Source of the DNA: Opisthorchis felineus | Lineage: Eukaryota; Platyhelminthes; Trematoda; Opisthorchiida; Opisthorchiidae | Assembly (NCBI GenBank): GCA_004794785.1 | Contig: SJOL01005821.1 | Location: forward strand, 328,748-392,747 | Length of the DNA stretch: 64,000 nt | Direction: 5' to 3' | In this document: piece after piece, positions 11,367 through 21,310 of the stretch | Numbering within the stretch: the stretch's first letter is position 1 | How the letters are laid out: each line of letters begins with the position of its first letter | Position numbers and translations under genes: made by a program | Notes under the pieces: model-generated | The model's database searches: none | What the model was told of the DNA's origin: nothing | The model's input: only the letters and a program-made list of their open reading frames with translations

Positions 11367-11379
11367 CTGTTTAACAGGG

Positions 11380-12360
11380 GAACAAGTTAGTCTTAAAGCC
11401 CCAAGGGACCGTTATTCCAAAGCCCTAGCGACACATAGTCAGTGGATTTAGAAGTCATCGGCAGTGATTGGTGGAGTCAAATTAAGCTTAACTGCTGATT
11501 GGTTAGCTTAAGGGTCGGAATATATGCTTGGGTCCTATTGGCCAATCGTATGCGTCCTAGGTGCGACTTCGCCGACGAGAGGGACAAAGTTGCGCTTTTC
11601 TTCGGTACGCTAGCTTGTTTAGGCATGTCCCATAACCTGGTGGGATGCAAACTGTTTGTGTGCCTATGAATGCGACGCCTGTCAAACTCGTCACAGTTTC
11701 AGCGCGCAATGGCATTTTATCGTGCCAGTATCAATAGAGTGTGGTGAAGTCCGTCTGAAGCAAACACACATGTGCTGTTAAAATATAGGCGGCTACGTAC
11801 AGCAACCGGCTATTTTCTTCTGGTCGATTGATGAAAGTGGAAAGAACGAACTGCGGTGCATACGTCTCAAGCACTTGTAATCTCAAGCGGACAAACGAGT
11901 CAATTATCCTCCTGTCTAGCAACATATGCGATCGTCTTGCAATGCGAAAAATTTTCCTGCCCGAAACATCCTACGTTATCCACCTCGAAAAAGAATAAGA
12001 ACAAAATGATGTAAATCATTCATCGAAGTGGATTACACTTGGAAACTGCCGGATCTTCTTCGACAACATTTCGATTAGAAATTTTAAGCTGAATCGTCTT
12101 AGGTAAATGCGAATGGTCGAATAACAAACCTTAACTTAGGTATAGCTGGGTAGTCAACTTATTGGTGAGACACAACATCCTCCTTGAAGTGTTATCTGAT
12201 TGCCGGAGTTTAGATATAATTAGGCCAGCGGCCCACCGAGGGGAAAGAATGTCGGTCTTTGCCATTAGATAACTTCGAAGTAATTGACTGGACTTCAAAG
12301 ATTTAGTGAAATTTCGGTCCGTTTTGCTCCTCTGGGATTCCTTTTGCTACCAAAACATAC
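11380..12360. other. Unassigned stretch with clustered CCAAT words
   Basis: Between 11465 and 11550 there are three inverted or direct CCAAT words (GTGATTGGTGG, GCTGATTGGTTAGC, TATTGGCCAATCG) next to GGAATATATGC, a promoter- or LTR-like composition. A 64-codon minus frame at 11731-11925 is not recognised. No other feature. Confidence 0.3.
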
Positions 12361-12361
12361 T

Positions 12362-13167
12362 TTAAAAGCAGAATAAGAGGTGGTTTCTTCTCTCCAGAGA
12401 GACACTTGCATGATAATCAAGTTTCTGTATTTTGCTTTGCAAATGAAATGTCTCCTTGGCAATATTGAAAGCAGGGTTTGATAATAGTCTCTCCAACATG
12501 GCCGTGTCGTGTTTAAGACTCAAGAGGCGCTGGCACTCATGGGTAATGGAGTTCAGTATCATCCCGGGAGTTTGTTCAATTTTGTTTAATAGTCTCGCTC
12601 TGATATCACTGTCTGAATGCGACTGAAGACCACCTATGAAAATAAGACACTTGAACAGGTCTTCGGTCATGGTAGATAGCTTGAATTGTTCGCGTTCAAG
12701 GTTGACTCTACCGGCATAAGTGATATAGTCTTCGGATTCCTTTTTAGCAAGTTTCATACATTGGTAGCGATTATTAAACAAAGAGGAACTGTCACCAAAA
12801 ATTGCTGAAACTTGCTGCACGATTTTGTCAAAGCTGAGATCTCGCGTGTTCTTTGGCCGTGTTCCATTGTGCCGAGCTTTCTGAGCAATAAGCGTACTCT
12901 CCAGGCATCATCTTTGTGCTTCAGTTCGACTGAAACATCTTCGTAACGTTTGAACCACGAATCGAAGGTTAGGCCGGCATCAGGGTCATAATGGAACTCC
13001 ATGATGCTGTTGGCGGTCGAGTCGACTGAATATGTATCTGGAGCGGAATTTGGTGGTTGAATTTTGAGTTGCTGCGTCAAAGTTTCCACCAAACGTAATT
13101 GCGCCGCTTCAGACTGATTTCGTTGTTGCAGCAGAATTTCTTTCAACGCTTCAGCAGTTATTGTCAT
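12362..13167 (-). pseudogene. gag: Gypsy-type LTR retrotransposon gag, frameshifted remnant
   Basis: Gag is the structural polyprotein that packages retrotransposon RNA. On the minus strand an ATG at 13167 opens a frame with the family features FHYDPDAGLTFDSWFKRYED and WRVRLLLRKLGTMEH in the first ~110 residues. At about 12835-12855 the frame shifts, and the conserved continuation (AIFGDSSSLFNNRYQCMKL, then ESEDYITYAGRVN and TPGMILNSITHECQRLL) is in the other frame until a stop at 12362. The zinc-knuckle region that should follow is not readable and no protease or polymerase is seen, so this is a 5' fragment. The family resembles the Gypsy (Metaviridae) gags common in flatworms and nematodes. 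It lies between candidate exons and is probably an intronic insertion on the same strand. Confidence 0.75.
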
Positions 13168-13345
13168 GATTCCGTGGGTTCGGGCGTTGCCAGTCTGTTA
13201 TATCTGACTGCTGTTCCCGCTCCAGTGCCTAGTGCCAGAAACGAACTCACCGACAAGGAACACAACAGCTTTGTTGCAACAAGCGAGTGCGTGCGAGTGC
13301 AAAAGTTACAACGGCCCCGCGATATTTAAAGGGCACTTTCTGACA
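13168..13345 (-). promoter_or_regulatory. Leader of the gag remnant: TATA-like box and candidate primer-binding site
   Basis: On the minus strand, GCCCTTTAAATATCGCGG (around 13320-13337) is a good TATA-like element about 150 bases upstream of the gag ATG. Shortly before the ATG, TGGCAACGCCCGAAC begins with TGG, as tRNA-primed primer-binding sites do. The LTR end would then be the ATAACA just upstream. The second LTR was not found, so LTR borders are not set. Confidence 0.35.
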
Positions 13346-13367
13346 TTGATCCAGGCTGCCTGATAGG

Positions 13368-13465
13368 CGTTAGTGAACACCCATCAACATCGATCGTGTT
13401 TCTATGACGTGCCTGAATGCTGATCACATTCGGTCGTGCTTCTGTGGCGTGCCTGAACATTCGTC
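13368..13465. repeat. Imperfect direct repeat of about 39 bp, two copies
   Basis: CGTGTTTCTATGACGTGCCTGAATG is repeated as CGTGCTTCTGTGGCGTGCCTGAACA directly after it. The pair lies in the presumed LTR/U3 region of the gag remnant and could be a duplicated enhancer-like block. Confidence 0.5.
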
Positions 13466-13469
13466 GGCT

Positions 13470-14330
13470 TTTGCTGAATTGATTGAATGATTGACTGGCC
13501 TGGATGCATGCCGGCTTCCCTATTGAGATTTTGGTGGAGTTTTAGGGTATCAGTAGGTTTCGGGCATTCTGGGGTTATTTACGGGAATCTGACTTTCCCG
13601 ATGGTGTTTTTGATTGGCTTTGTCTAGAAAACGAGGTTTCGGGTATCTCCGAGAAGAATTGGGGTAAAAGCTTATCGTCCTAGTTTGCGTTATAGCACGA
13701 TAGTTATTTTGATTAGGAGAAGAAAGCTCAAGTGGCTACGGTTAACTGCCCCAAGTTTCTCAACTTATGCGCATTTGCAAATCACCAAAGGTTTATTAGA
13801 GGTCCCAAACGAATCACAGCCCAATTTCTCATTTGTCTTACTCTGCAAGTGAATGAGTTGCTCACAGACCGCCTCACATATCACCTGGTAGGTTATTCGA
13901 GACGTCGCTGTATAAATTTTTGGAATGGAAACGATCTACAAGGTTACTGGAGACTCTTTGATGGGCTTCGACCTGTTTTGCCTATTTTCTCAAACGAATA
14001 CCCTAAGTTTGTTTTTTTCGAAGGGAAGATTTCTCGCTTATTACCTCTATACTCGTCAGCCCAGCGAGTGAACGAAATGTTTATGTTCTTACTACTAGGC
14101 GTGGACGTGATATCAGATAGTACACTGGAACTCAGTGGAACCATGACCAAAACTGGACACGGTCAGCCAGGGTGGCAACGCTCACTAGATCATGTAGGTT
14201 GCGCGGAAGAAATTACTAGAACCGGTAGACGAGTGGCAGATACCGAAGGAATGATGGTCTACCGACGGTTTAAACCGAAAAACTTATTGATACCGAAAGC
14301 TGTGGCCAAAGACGATAGATAAAACTAGGA
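13470..14330. other. Long open frame over decayed repeat, not called
   Basis: A plus frame of 196 codons runs 13732-14322. Within it, 13850-13990 resembles a decayed hammerhead element (CACAGACCGCCTCACAT, then GGTTATTCGAGACGTCGCTGTATA), so the frame is likely fortuitous. No motif recognised in its second half. Confidence 0.35.
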
Positions 14331-14530
14331 ATTCAGCTGAGTCCCTCGTCAGCACCTACCTAACTTGCAACTAACTGTCTATTAGCACATATGTACAACC
14401 TGGTTTTTAAGTAGGACATAAGCTTGATGGAGCTTCGGAGAATGGACCCACCTGATGTGCTCGAAGGTCATAGGAGCTAACAGCCGGCTATCCAGAGTTT
14501 TCATTGGTCTTGTGCGTAACGTTGAAAAAA
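14331..14530 (+). repeat. Heavily decayed hammerhead element fragment
   Basis: Word order of the plus-type element is still visible: ATTCAGCTGAGTCCCTCGTC, AAGTAGGACATAAGCTTGATGG, GACCCACCTGATGTGCTCG and ACAGCCGGCTATCCAGAG. The ribozyme core has decayed beyond function. Confidence 0.5.
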
Positions 14531-15625
14531 GAGACTGGCTATTTGCTGGTTCACTCAATAACAACAGCAAATAGAAATTTTGATCTGTCTACTACGTAAC
14601 CGATTTGTTCGTTACTAAGCCAATGTCACCAACAACTCCTAGGATCGCTTGAGGTTAGCCTGCTTGTCTGAAGTCCTGTAGATGCGGATCTGGATATCTA
14701 GTGGTCAAGTAATGAATTTTAAAGGTGGCGATAGGCTTTCTGACGAAAGATTGGGGTCACCAAAAACTTGCTCACGATAGTGTTTACTAGGCTAACGTAC
14801 CTCTTCACGATGTTGATCATTTAACCACGTGATCTTTTCAGCTATGTCCGGACAATCCAGGTTTGTCCAAGAAGCCGCACAATAGTGTTGCAACATCCAG
14901 GCCCCCGTGTGACCTAACTCGCAAAAGAGGTAAATACGCGGTGGTGTACTTTGCCATAGATGTGCAAGCACACCCTTTTCCCACGGCTACTAAATAGTGC
15001 ACGCCGAGGTCACGCGTTTGATTGAGTTCACGTAGTACCGTGGAATTTCACTTAGCTGTAATCCTGTTGGGCTCAATAGTTAAGCAAATTCACGTGGTCA
15101 CATTTAGGTCTGCTCGGATAAAGGGCGATAGACACATGTGCCTGTGCATGCGGTCAACGCCAAAACAGTACCTAACGATTACACAAATGTTATGGTGATA
15201 GATAAACTCTCTGTGTACTAAACCTGCAGTGCTGGATACCTGTTCCTGGGACCATGTGCAAGATTAAACTGTTGGACCTGGAAATCCGATGAAGTCCCTC
15301 GTGGTCAATGGCATAATGATATTTTTACATGGTATGCAGCACACAGGCTGTCTTAGGATTTTGTTGTGAAGATACTCAATAAACTTTCCTTTGTTTGATA
15401 TAAGTAGTATGCGACGGTTGCTGGAGATCATCAGACAGTTCACTACCATTTTCGCCGTAGTCAAAACTCATCTGGTGGATGTGGTTTCAGGAAACTTAGT
15501 CCGCCACATGACCAGCGGTTTGGTTGGCTGTTTACATTTGAGCCCATATAGCCGGTGAATTTGTCGATGGTCTGGGGGTTTTGAAGTATTTTCACGCACT
15601 AGTTACGTCGAACAAGAAAAGTTTC
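14531..15625. other. Unassigned stretch, no gene seen
   Basis: One 66-codon frame at 15264-15464 without support. Nothing else recognised. Confidence 0.4.
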
Positions 15626-15629
15626 ACTG

Positions 15630-16108
15630 AATAACGTAACACACCACTAATAAGACTGCCGAAAATTCTTCGACAGCCCACAACTGGTCTCGTCCTTCTT
15701 GAGTATCATCAGATAGGCACAGTCCCCGAGTTTCCTTCGGCCTTACGTTCCACTTGAACCCAAATTTGACGAAGTTCGACGAATACACTTAACCAATTTG
15801 TTTTCCACGGGAGACTCACCCAGTTGAATCTCTCGTTCAAATAGAACATAGGGTTGATGGGAACTCGGGGACTGCGCCTACCTGATGAGCCTCAAGAGGG
15901 ACGAAACCGGTTGTGGGTTGTCTCAGATTTTTTAGCAACCTTATGAGTAGTGTAGTAGAGTGCAGTAGATGACAACTGATTGCGATATGTAGAATATCGT
16001 ACCAACTGAAAAATGCGGTGGCCTGGTGCAGCAGATTCAGTCGAAGGAGACTATCACAAACGAGAGATTCAGTTAAATCTCCCATCAAAAACAAATTCAT
16101 GTGCGAAT
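15630..16108. repeat. Head-to-head pair of hammerhead elements
   Basis: A minus-type unit (about 15630-15835) is followed directly by a plus-type unit (about 15836-16108). The minus hammerhead (15666-15730) keeps CTGATGA but reads GAGA instead of GAAA. The plus hammerhead (15864-15926) keeps CTGATGA and GAAA, has one stem II mismatch, and has GTT instead of GTC at the cleavage site, which is weakly permitted. The two arms could fold into a long hairpin. Confidence 0.8.
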
Positions 16109-16184
16109 GAAACCATCTGACGAAGTTAGTAACAATCTGGTCATTGTCATTCGCTTCCGCAGTTCTCAGCTCCTATGTAGGATA

Positions 16185-16345
16185 AATCATCTGATTAAGA
16201 CAGCAAAACTGGTTGAAAACCAACCTAAAACTACCTGTATAGGGTTGCTTAGACCCCTAACGGTTTTGTTCTACTTGGACCTCGTCAGGTGTGCTTAGTC
16301 CCCAAGTTTCTTAAGTTCCTTAAATTCCAAGTGGAAAACTTTGTG
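16185..16345 (-). repeat. Decayed hammerhead element fragment
   Basis: GGTTGCTTAGACCCCTAACGG, TTTTGTTCTACTTGGACCTC and GTCAGGTGTGCTTAGTCCCC follow the order of the array unit with many changes. No functional core. Confidence 0.5.
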
Positions 16346-16689
16346 AAAAGATATTTGTAAATGGAGTTTTTTGGACCTTTATCAAACCGTGGCACCCTTT
16401 CGCACCGCCGACCGTTTCGCGATATGAGTGCCCACTTTTCCGAAAAAAATTGGACTCACGAACCTAGCTGCTTTCAGATTTGGAATGTGGACAAAAATCT
16501 GCCATTTTGAATGTGCATCTTTCGTAGAATAAAAGAAACCCTCTCATTAGACTTATTATAATGGACAACAAAATATCGATGGGGCTCATTCGCACTGCCA
16601 CCACGGGCTAGAAACACTTATTGTCTACCTAAGCAGCTGTATCATTCCCGGTGGTCTAGCCAAATATGATATTTACATCCGGATTGGGA

Positions 16690-17445
16690 GGGTCAGAGCA
16701 GCTTTTGTGAACCTGTATCACCTTTGGCGTAGGTGTGACATCAGCTTATACGTCAAGGATCGAGTTTACAATGCTGCGATGTGCTCCATATTACTATACG
16801 GGTCATAAACCTGGCCGATGAGCGCCGACGACGTCAAAGTACTTTCAGTGTTTGGCCGTCGATGTCTTCGGAGCAATGCCCGAGTCTGGATCAGCAATGC
16901 TGAAATGCGTCGGATGGTTTTCGGAAGAAATAACTCGGCCACGGTAGACGAACTGATCACACTCCATAGGTTGCGCTGGCTTGGCCACGTGCTCCATATG
17001 CCAATCGATCGACTTCCTCGAAGGGTTCTTTTTTCATAACCACGCGAAAAGTGGAAACGAGCCAGGGAAGGTCAAACAATGACTTGGCAGTGATGTACCA
17101 GAAAACTCAGCTGAACTGGTCATTGCAGTCTCCCTAAATGGGGACACCGAGACGGGACATATCATCGATTAGAGACATTGTCGGACAAGGCTCAGTCATG
17201 CGCTCAGTGGCGTTCCTGCATCCAAGATGTTGTCTTCAATACATAGCTTCCACTCTCGATATCCCCAATGAAGAGCGTACTGACACTCATGTGTTGACGA
17301 ATCAGTTGCATCAGCTACTGGTTTCAAAGCGTAGCCATCTGCCCACGTTCTGAGATCATCGGTGAGCGAAACTGTAGCAGCTTTAGCCAATGTAAGGCAA
17401 GTGTGCGGTTTTTATAGCTGATGATGATCACGATGAATTTGGTTT
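16690..17445 (+). pseudogene. RTE-like non-LTR retrotransposon, 3' end of reverse transcriptase ORF
   Basis: Plus-strand translation gives the C-terminal region typical of RTE-like LINEs of flukes: YHLWRRCDISLYVKDRVYNA, then ILLYGS (followed by a stop), TLHRLRWLGHVLHMPIDRLP and RRVLFS. After frame changes come RDGTYHRLETLSDKAQ and WRSCIQDVVF. The stop near 16805 and at least one frameshift show it is dead. The copy is 5'-truncated, as is usual for LINEs, and the trailing GATGATGATCACGATGAA at about 17420 fits the short TGA-type tails of RTE elements. Catalytic reverse-transcriptase motifs lie outside this fragment. Confidence 0.8.
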
Positions 17446-17690
17446 TACCGTGTGGCTGTCGTTTATGATGTTCTTCGGCTGGATTTGGTTGGGTCCCCTG
17501 TTAAAACTGAGTGCATTTTGCGGATTTCTAGCAATCTGAGTTCATGTAGAACATCAGGTGGACGAAGACTCAAGGAATGTATCTACCTGATGAGCCCGAG
17601 AGTATCGAAACCGGCCGTGGGATGTGGAAGAATTTTCAGCAATCTTGTGAGTAGTGTCCCGCCAAGCGTGCTACCACTTCTGCTCTGACC
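17428..17690. repeat. Hammerhead element fragments in opposite orientation
   Basis: 17433-17515 is minus-type (TTTGGTTTTACCG, TCGTTTATGATGTTCTTC); 17540-17690 is plus-type with a hammerhead relic (about 17566-17632) that keeps CTGATGA and GAAA. Its stem III/cleavage word is CCGGCC instead of CCGGTC, removing the essential U16.1, and stem II does not pair. Confidence 0.7.
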
Positions 17691-17734
17691 AGTGTGCGAT
17701 CAGATGGAATCATACATTTTGCCCCGAGCATTCG

Positions 17735-17920
17735 AAAATCATTCAGCTGGAGCACCCTTTCGGTGCCTAACTGCCGTGCCACCCGAAGGAAGCACGAGGT
17801 CTGGGATATTGTCAGGTTGCCCAAGCTTAGACGGGGGAAGTTGAGAGGCGGAGGTCGGGTTCGAACCACGGATCTTCCGGTCAGTAAATTTGCGCTCCAA
17901 CCATCTCGCTCCCACCGAAT
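17735..17920 (-). mobile_element. tRNA-derived SINE
   Basis: Minus-strand copy of a short interspersed element with a polymerase III promoter. The B box GGTTCGAACC is at 17858-17867 and the A-box region (GAGATGGTTGGAGCGC) about 40 bases before it. The body encodes by chance [18 protein letters not shown]. The 3' end is GGTGCTCCAGCTGAATGATT. It is full length and close in sequence to the copies at 27.36, 38.07 and 44.73 kb. Movement would depend on LINE proteins. Confidence 0.85.
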
Positions 17921-18274
17921 ATTCGCACGCTCTTTGCCTTGCTTTTTGCATGTTAGAAGACATAAAGCTCAGTTTTCGTTCTGCTCGGTTCAACCTCTCT
18001 TTCTGGAGGCTGTCTGCGATTATTGTAATATCAGGTTGGTCCCATTTTCATGGATCATACAGATGCGTGCCATTCGGTGATTACGCTACATGTGTTCACC
18101 GCCTTACACACCAGAACGAAAGTTTTGTCGGCAAGTATGAAGATGTCAACACAGCCGACAAAATGGAAGTTATTTGATTATTCACTGAACGCCAGCTTTG
18201 CCTTCTTGTCACTACTGCCTCGTCTTGGAAGGTGATTTTCTAACTGAAGGAGAGATTAATAAAATAACATTCAT

Positions 18275-18535
18275 TTATTTTCATAAAGAAAACTACTCAC
18301 AAGGTTGCTGAAAATTCCTCAACAGCCCACGGCCGGTTTCGCCCTTCTTGGGGCGAAGGAAACTAGTTTCCTTTATGAAAATATACTGCGATATCTCGAG
18401 TATCGTACCAACTGAAACATGAGGCGGCCTTTGTGCAGCACATTCATTTGAAGAATATCATAAACGAGAGATTCAGTTGAGTCTGTCGTGAAAACCAAAT
18501 CGATTTGCAAATGAGTATATTTGTCGAAAACATTC
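18275..18535. repeat. Compact inverted hammerhead element (hairpin-type)
   Basis: Minus-type start (AGGTTGCTGAAAATTCC, ACAGCCCACGGCCGGTTTCG, CCCTTCTTGGGG) jumps at about 18355 to a plus-type second half (ATACTGCGATATCTCGAG, CATGAGGCGGCC, CGAGAGATTCAG). The hammerhead ends before CTGATGA, so it is truncated. Confidence 0.75.
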
Positions 18536-18719
18536 ATTTATGTTTAGTTAGGCAGCGGTTAGTCGGACTACAATTAAATACCTGCTCAGGGTGTGAATAT
18601 GACTTTCTCCCTTATAAAAAGTCAGGTCCCGTTATTGTAACCGTAGGTTGCTTGAAATAACAATGAAGTCGTTTCGCTTCAATCACACAAATCACGACCA
18701 GCTTAGTCATCCTGCTCAC

Positions 18720-18882
18720 ATCTATACAAAGTAATCAAATTTGGAAGTCGTTCCCACTTGAGTGTGTTGTTACCGTGCTGATCACCATGGGTGCCTGTCT
18801 CGGACGAAGTTTGCTCCAGTTGGCAGTTGCTTAGCCCAGGTGGGGGTTGCCGGTTGGCGACGGTTGTTCGTCCGTGATTTAA
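18720..18882 (-). CDS. Candidate internal exon, unknown protein
   Basis: 163 bases open on the minus strand, phase 0 in and phase 1 out. Acceptor is CTGTTCGGTGCAG (cag = plus 18883-18885) and donor GTGAGC (plus 18714-18719). The translation starts LNHGRTTVANRQPPPGLSNC and ends KWERLPNLITLYR. It is polar and low in hydrophobics except at the end. It joins in frame to the candidate exon at 19382-19530 (149 bases, phase 0 out). Function unknown. Confidence 0.4.
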
Positions 18883-18920
18883 CTGCACCGAACAGACTCA
18901 CTCCACTCAAGAGGGGTTAG

Positions 18921-19330
18921 AATATGAATTGCGTCACTTGCGCCCGATCGACCCCCCGAGGCCATGAAGGCAGGTGTGTTGCCATAGGGAATGGCTTCGA
19001 TTAAGCAGCCTGGGACGTCTTGCGACTAACGAAGTTGTGAAAGCCACATTATCTTGTTTACCTAACTACAGAATCCCGAACACTTAATGTTTGGATAAGA
19101 AGGTCCAGCTGTGATCGCCAGCGCTGCTGTCAACTGACAGCAATCGTTATTAAGCGACACTTTGAATGCCCACTACGGTGACGAGCTAAGTGAAACAGCT
19201 GGTCTGAATTGATTTATGCATTCGTCATAAAACCACGTGTGGGGACCTAACCATTCGGCCGCAGTCACAAGCTCAGGTCACGTGATGCATCAATTTACAG
19301 CTGATGCAGAATAAAACGAAGCGTCTACGT
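18921..19330. other. Unassigned stretch, no gene seen
   Basis: Would be intron between the candidate exons at 18720-18882 and 19382-19530. No repeat recognised. Confidence 0.35.
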
Positions 19331-19381
19331 TTCGCCTTTTTACCACACTGCTCTTATTTCGGACAGGTGACTACCGAATAC

Positions 19382-19530
19382 TTGTGATGGTTTTGGGCTG
19401 TTCTCTTGCTGAGTGGCAGTCTTCTTCATGGATTGGTTCCGCCCAGTTTGTTGTGACGACAGTTCAGATTGTATTGTAAGATCTACACCTCCTTTAAAAG
19501 TAGCCTTGCTATGGACTATAGGAGTGGCAT
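19382..19530 (-). CDS. Candidate internal exon, unknown protein
   Basis: Minus strand; acceptor TTTGTGCTTACAG (cag = plus 19531-19533), donor GTATTC (plus 19376-19381). 149 bases: two bases complete a codon, then 49 codons ending in phase 0, which matches the start phase of the next candidate exon at 18882. Composition is Gln/Ser/Thr/Lys-rich (SELSSQQTGRNQSMKKTATQ). An alternative donor (GTAAAA) lies 30 bases downstream. No family recognised. Confidence 0.35.
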
Positions 19531-19832
19531 CTGTAAGCACAAATGGTGGTCGCTCCTAATAGGGACTACCGTTTGGACCCGGCCGGTGGCTCCATCTAAA
19601 GGAAGACCTCTATTTTAATGAGACTGGGGTCAATAAAATTACCATTCGCTTATCTTTCGCCTGTATTTTTTTAAGTTTCAGGTCAGCCCCTATTGAATTA
19701 CTTCCAATTTGATATGCACCACACCTCGGACGCCAGTAGAGGCCAAAATGCACCATCTGTTTGCAGAATCACACTACTTGAAGCCCAAACCCTGTAACTT
19801 TTTACTTGGTTCCTATATCGGTCAGGTTTTGT

Positions 19833-20250
19833 TAATTGATCAGGTGGCTGTTGATCTGTTCGCCCAGCATGGCAATTGATTTGCAAACTTTTCGTCACCA
19901 TTCGAGGAGACATCTTCAGTACGCTGTTGGGTTGGTATTCCCTCTCTTCGTGCTTGCGTTTATATAGTTTACAAAGAGCAACTTTGAGCCGTAACCTGAT
20001 TGACCATTGATAATCATCGCACTTGGATCCTGGTTGGCCCGATCATAACCTGCGCTGCATTGTGGTTTGTATTTCTTCCTTTCTACGACCACAGCTCAAA
20101 GCTGCTCTTTGTAAACTATATAAACGCAAGCACGAAAAGAGAGACTACCCACCCAACAGCTCACTAAAGATGTCTCCTCGAATGGTGACGAAACGTTTGC
20201 AAATCAGCTGCCAAGCTCGGCGAGTAGATCAACAGCCACCTGATCAATTA
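19833..20250. repeat. Inverted repeat, two 157-bp arms around a ~104-bp spacer
   Basis: Arm 1 (19833-19989) and arm 2 (20094-20250) are reverse complements with roughly 15-20 differences by eye. In arm 2 orientation each arm reads AACTATATAAACGCAAGC (TATA-like), GATGTCTCCTCGAATGGTGA, CGAAACGTTTGCAAATCAGC and AACAGCCACCTGATCAATTA. Relatives lie at 943-1034 and 34225-34350. The palindrome could be a foldback or Penelope-related terminal structure. Confidence 0.85.
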
Positions 20251-20532
20251 CTAATTAATGCACCCGAGTCACCAATATTCCAACACACTACTGGTCAGCT
20301 ATTAGTATTTATCTCTATTTGTGCTGTTTTATTGATCTTCCCCAGATGTATCACTATTTAATGCCTTGATAAACCAGAGTTAGCACGCTGATCAGCTATC
20401 CCATACTGTCGCTGAACGCTGCCGGACAATGGAAAAGTTTACTGTCATCTGGTGATCAAGAAGGGCATATCTGGTGATTTAAATCGAGGGAAACTAGTCC
20501 AAATGATTGACATCTTGGTGTTTTTTTCTCAC

Positions 20533-20767
20533 GTTCAGTATAATTGAATCGGATTTTCCGTAAAGAGAAAGACTATTTGATAACAGAGTTGAAAGTGGAG
20601 CCGTTAGTTCGTCAGAACAAAACTGAATAGAATTTTTCTGCAGTGTAGTTTTGTAGAAGGAAGAAACTTGCTTCAAGAGACGTTCGAGGACGAAAGCAAT
20701 TGATCCACGTTTACCGGTGTGGTTCAAGAGTGTGCAAAAAGGAAAGAGGGGACCTAAGAAAGTACCT
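20533..20767 (-). CDS. Candidate internal exon, helix-rich unknown protein
   Basis: Minus strand; strong acceptor CTACTTGTGTTTCTTAG (upstream, from plus 20768) and donor GTGAGA (plus 20527-20532). 235 bases: one base completes a codon, then 78 codons to phase 0. The translation (GTFLGPLFPFCTLLNHTGKR, IAFVLERLLKQVSSFYKTTL, LTAPLSTLLSNSLSLYGK) alternates leucines and polar residues in a way typical of stacked helices. I cannot name the protein. Phase does not join directly to the exon at 19530, so another exon or a different border would be needed. Confidence 0.45.
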
Positions 20768-20904
20768 CTAAGAAACACAAGTAGAATATTTGTGGTCACA
20801 TTTCTTTTCGACGGTATATTCATCCTCACCGCCTATCTCAAAGTCCATCAACGATAGGTCCATGTTCATTCTCGCGAACTACCGATGATGAGCTCAACTA
20901 ATGC

Positions 20905-21310
20905 ACTCATCTGCACACTAATTTGGTTTTCACGGAACCCAGTTGGATCTCCGTTCATAATGTTCCTCTCCAAGAAAAGCGAAGTCGCTCGCAGAGTTTT
21001 CACCAACCTTAAGAGTTGTGTATTATGTCTACACAGTTTGTTGCGATATCTCGAGTATCGTACAAACAGAAACATGAGGCGGCCTGGTGGGACACACTCA
21101 GCAACATAATCGAGAGTTTCAGTTGGGTTCCACGTGAGTCTTCCAAATTTGTATGCAAATGAATGAATTAGCCGAATTTCCCGCAATTTAGGTTCGAGCA
21201 GAACATAAAGTTGACGGAAAGTCAGGGAGTGCGCCTACCTGATGAGCCCGAAGCGGTCGTAGGCTGTCGAAGGGTTTTAAGCAACCTTATGAATAGTGTA
21301 TTACATCAAT
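20905..21310. repeat. Inverted hammerhead element pair, one core deleted
   Basis: A short minus-type piece (20905-20970, ACTAATTTGGTTTTCACGG) precedes a plus-type unit (21015-21310) with CGATATCTCGAGTATCGTAC, CATGAGGCGGCCTGG and GTAGAACATAAAG-like words. The hammerhead at about 21215-21275 has CTGATGAGCCCGAAG followed directly by CGGTCGTAGGC. The GAAA half of the core is deleted, so it cannot cleave. Confidence 0.75.

Noticed and set aside
13732..14322. 196-codon open frame as a gene
   Set aside because: Its first part overlaps a decayed hammerhead element and there is no motif or splice support.
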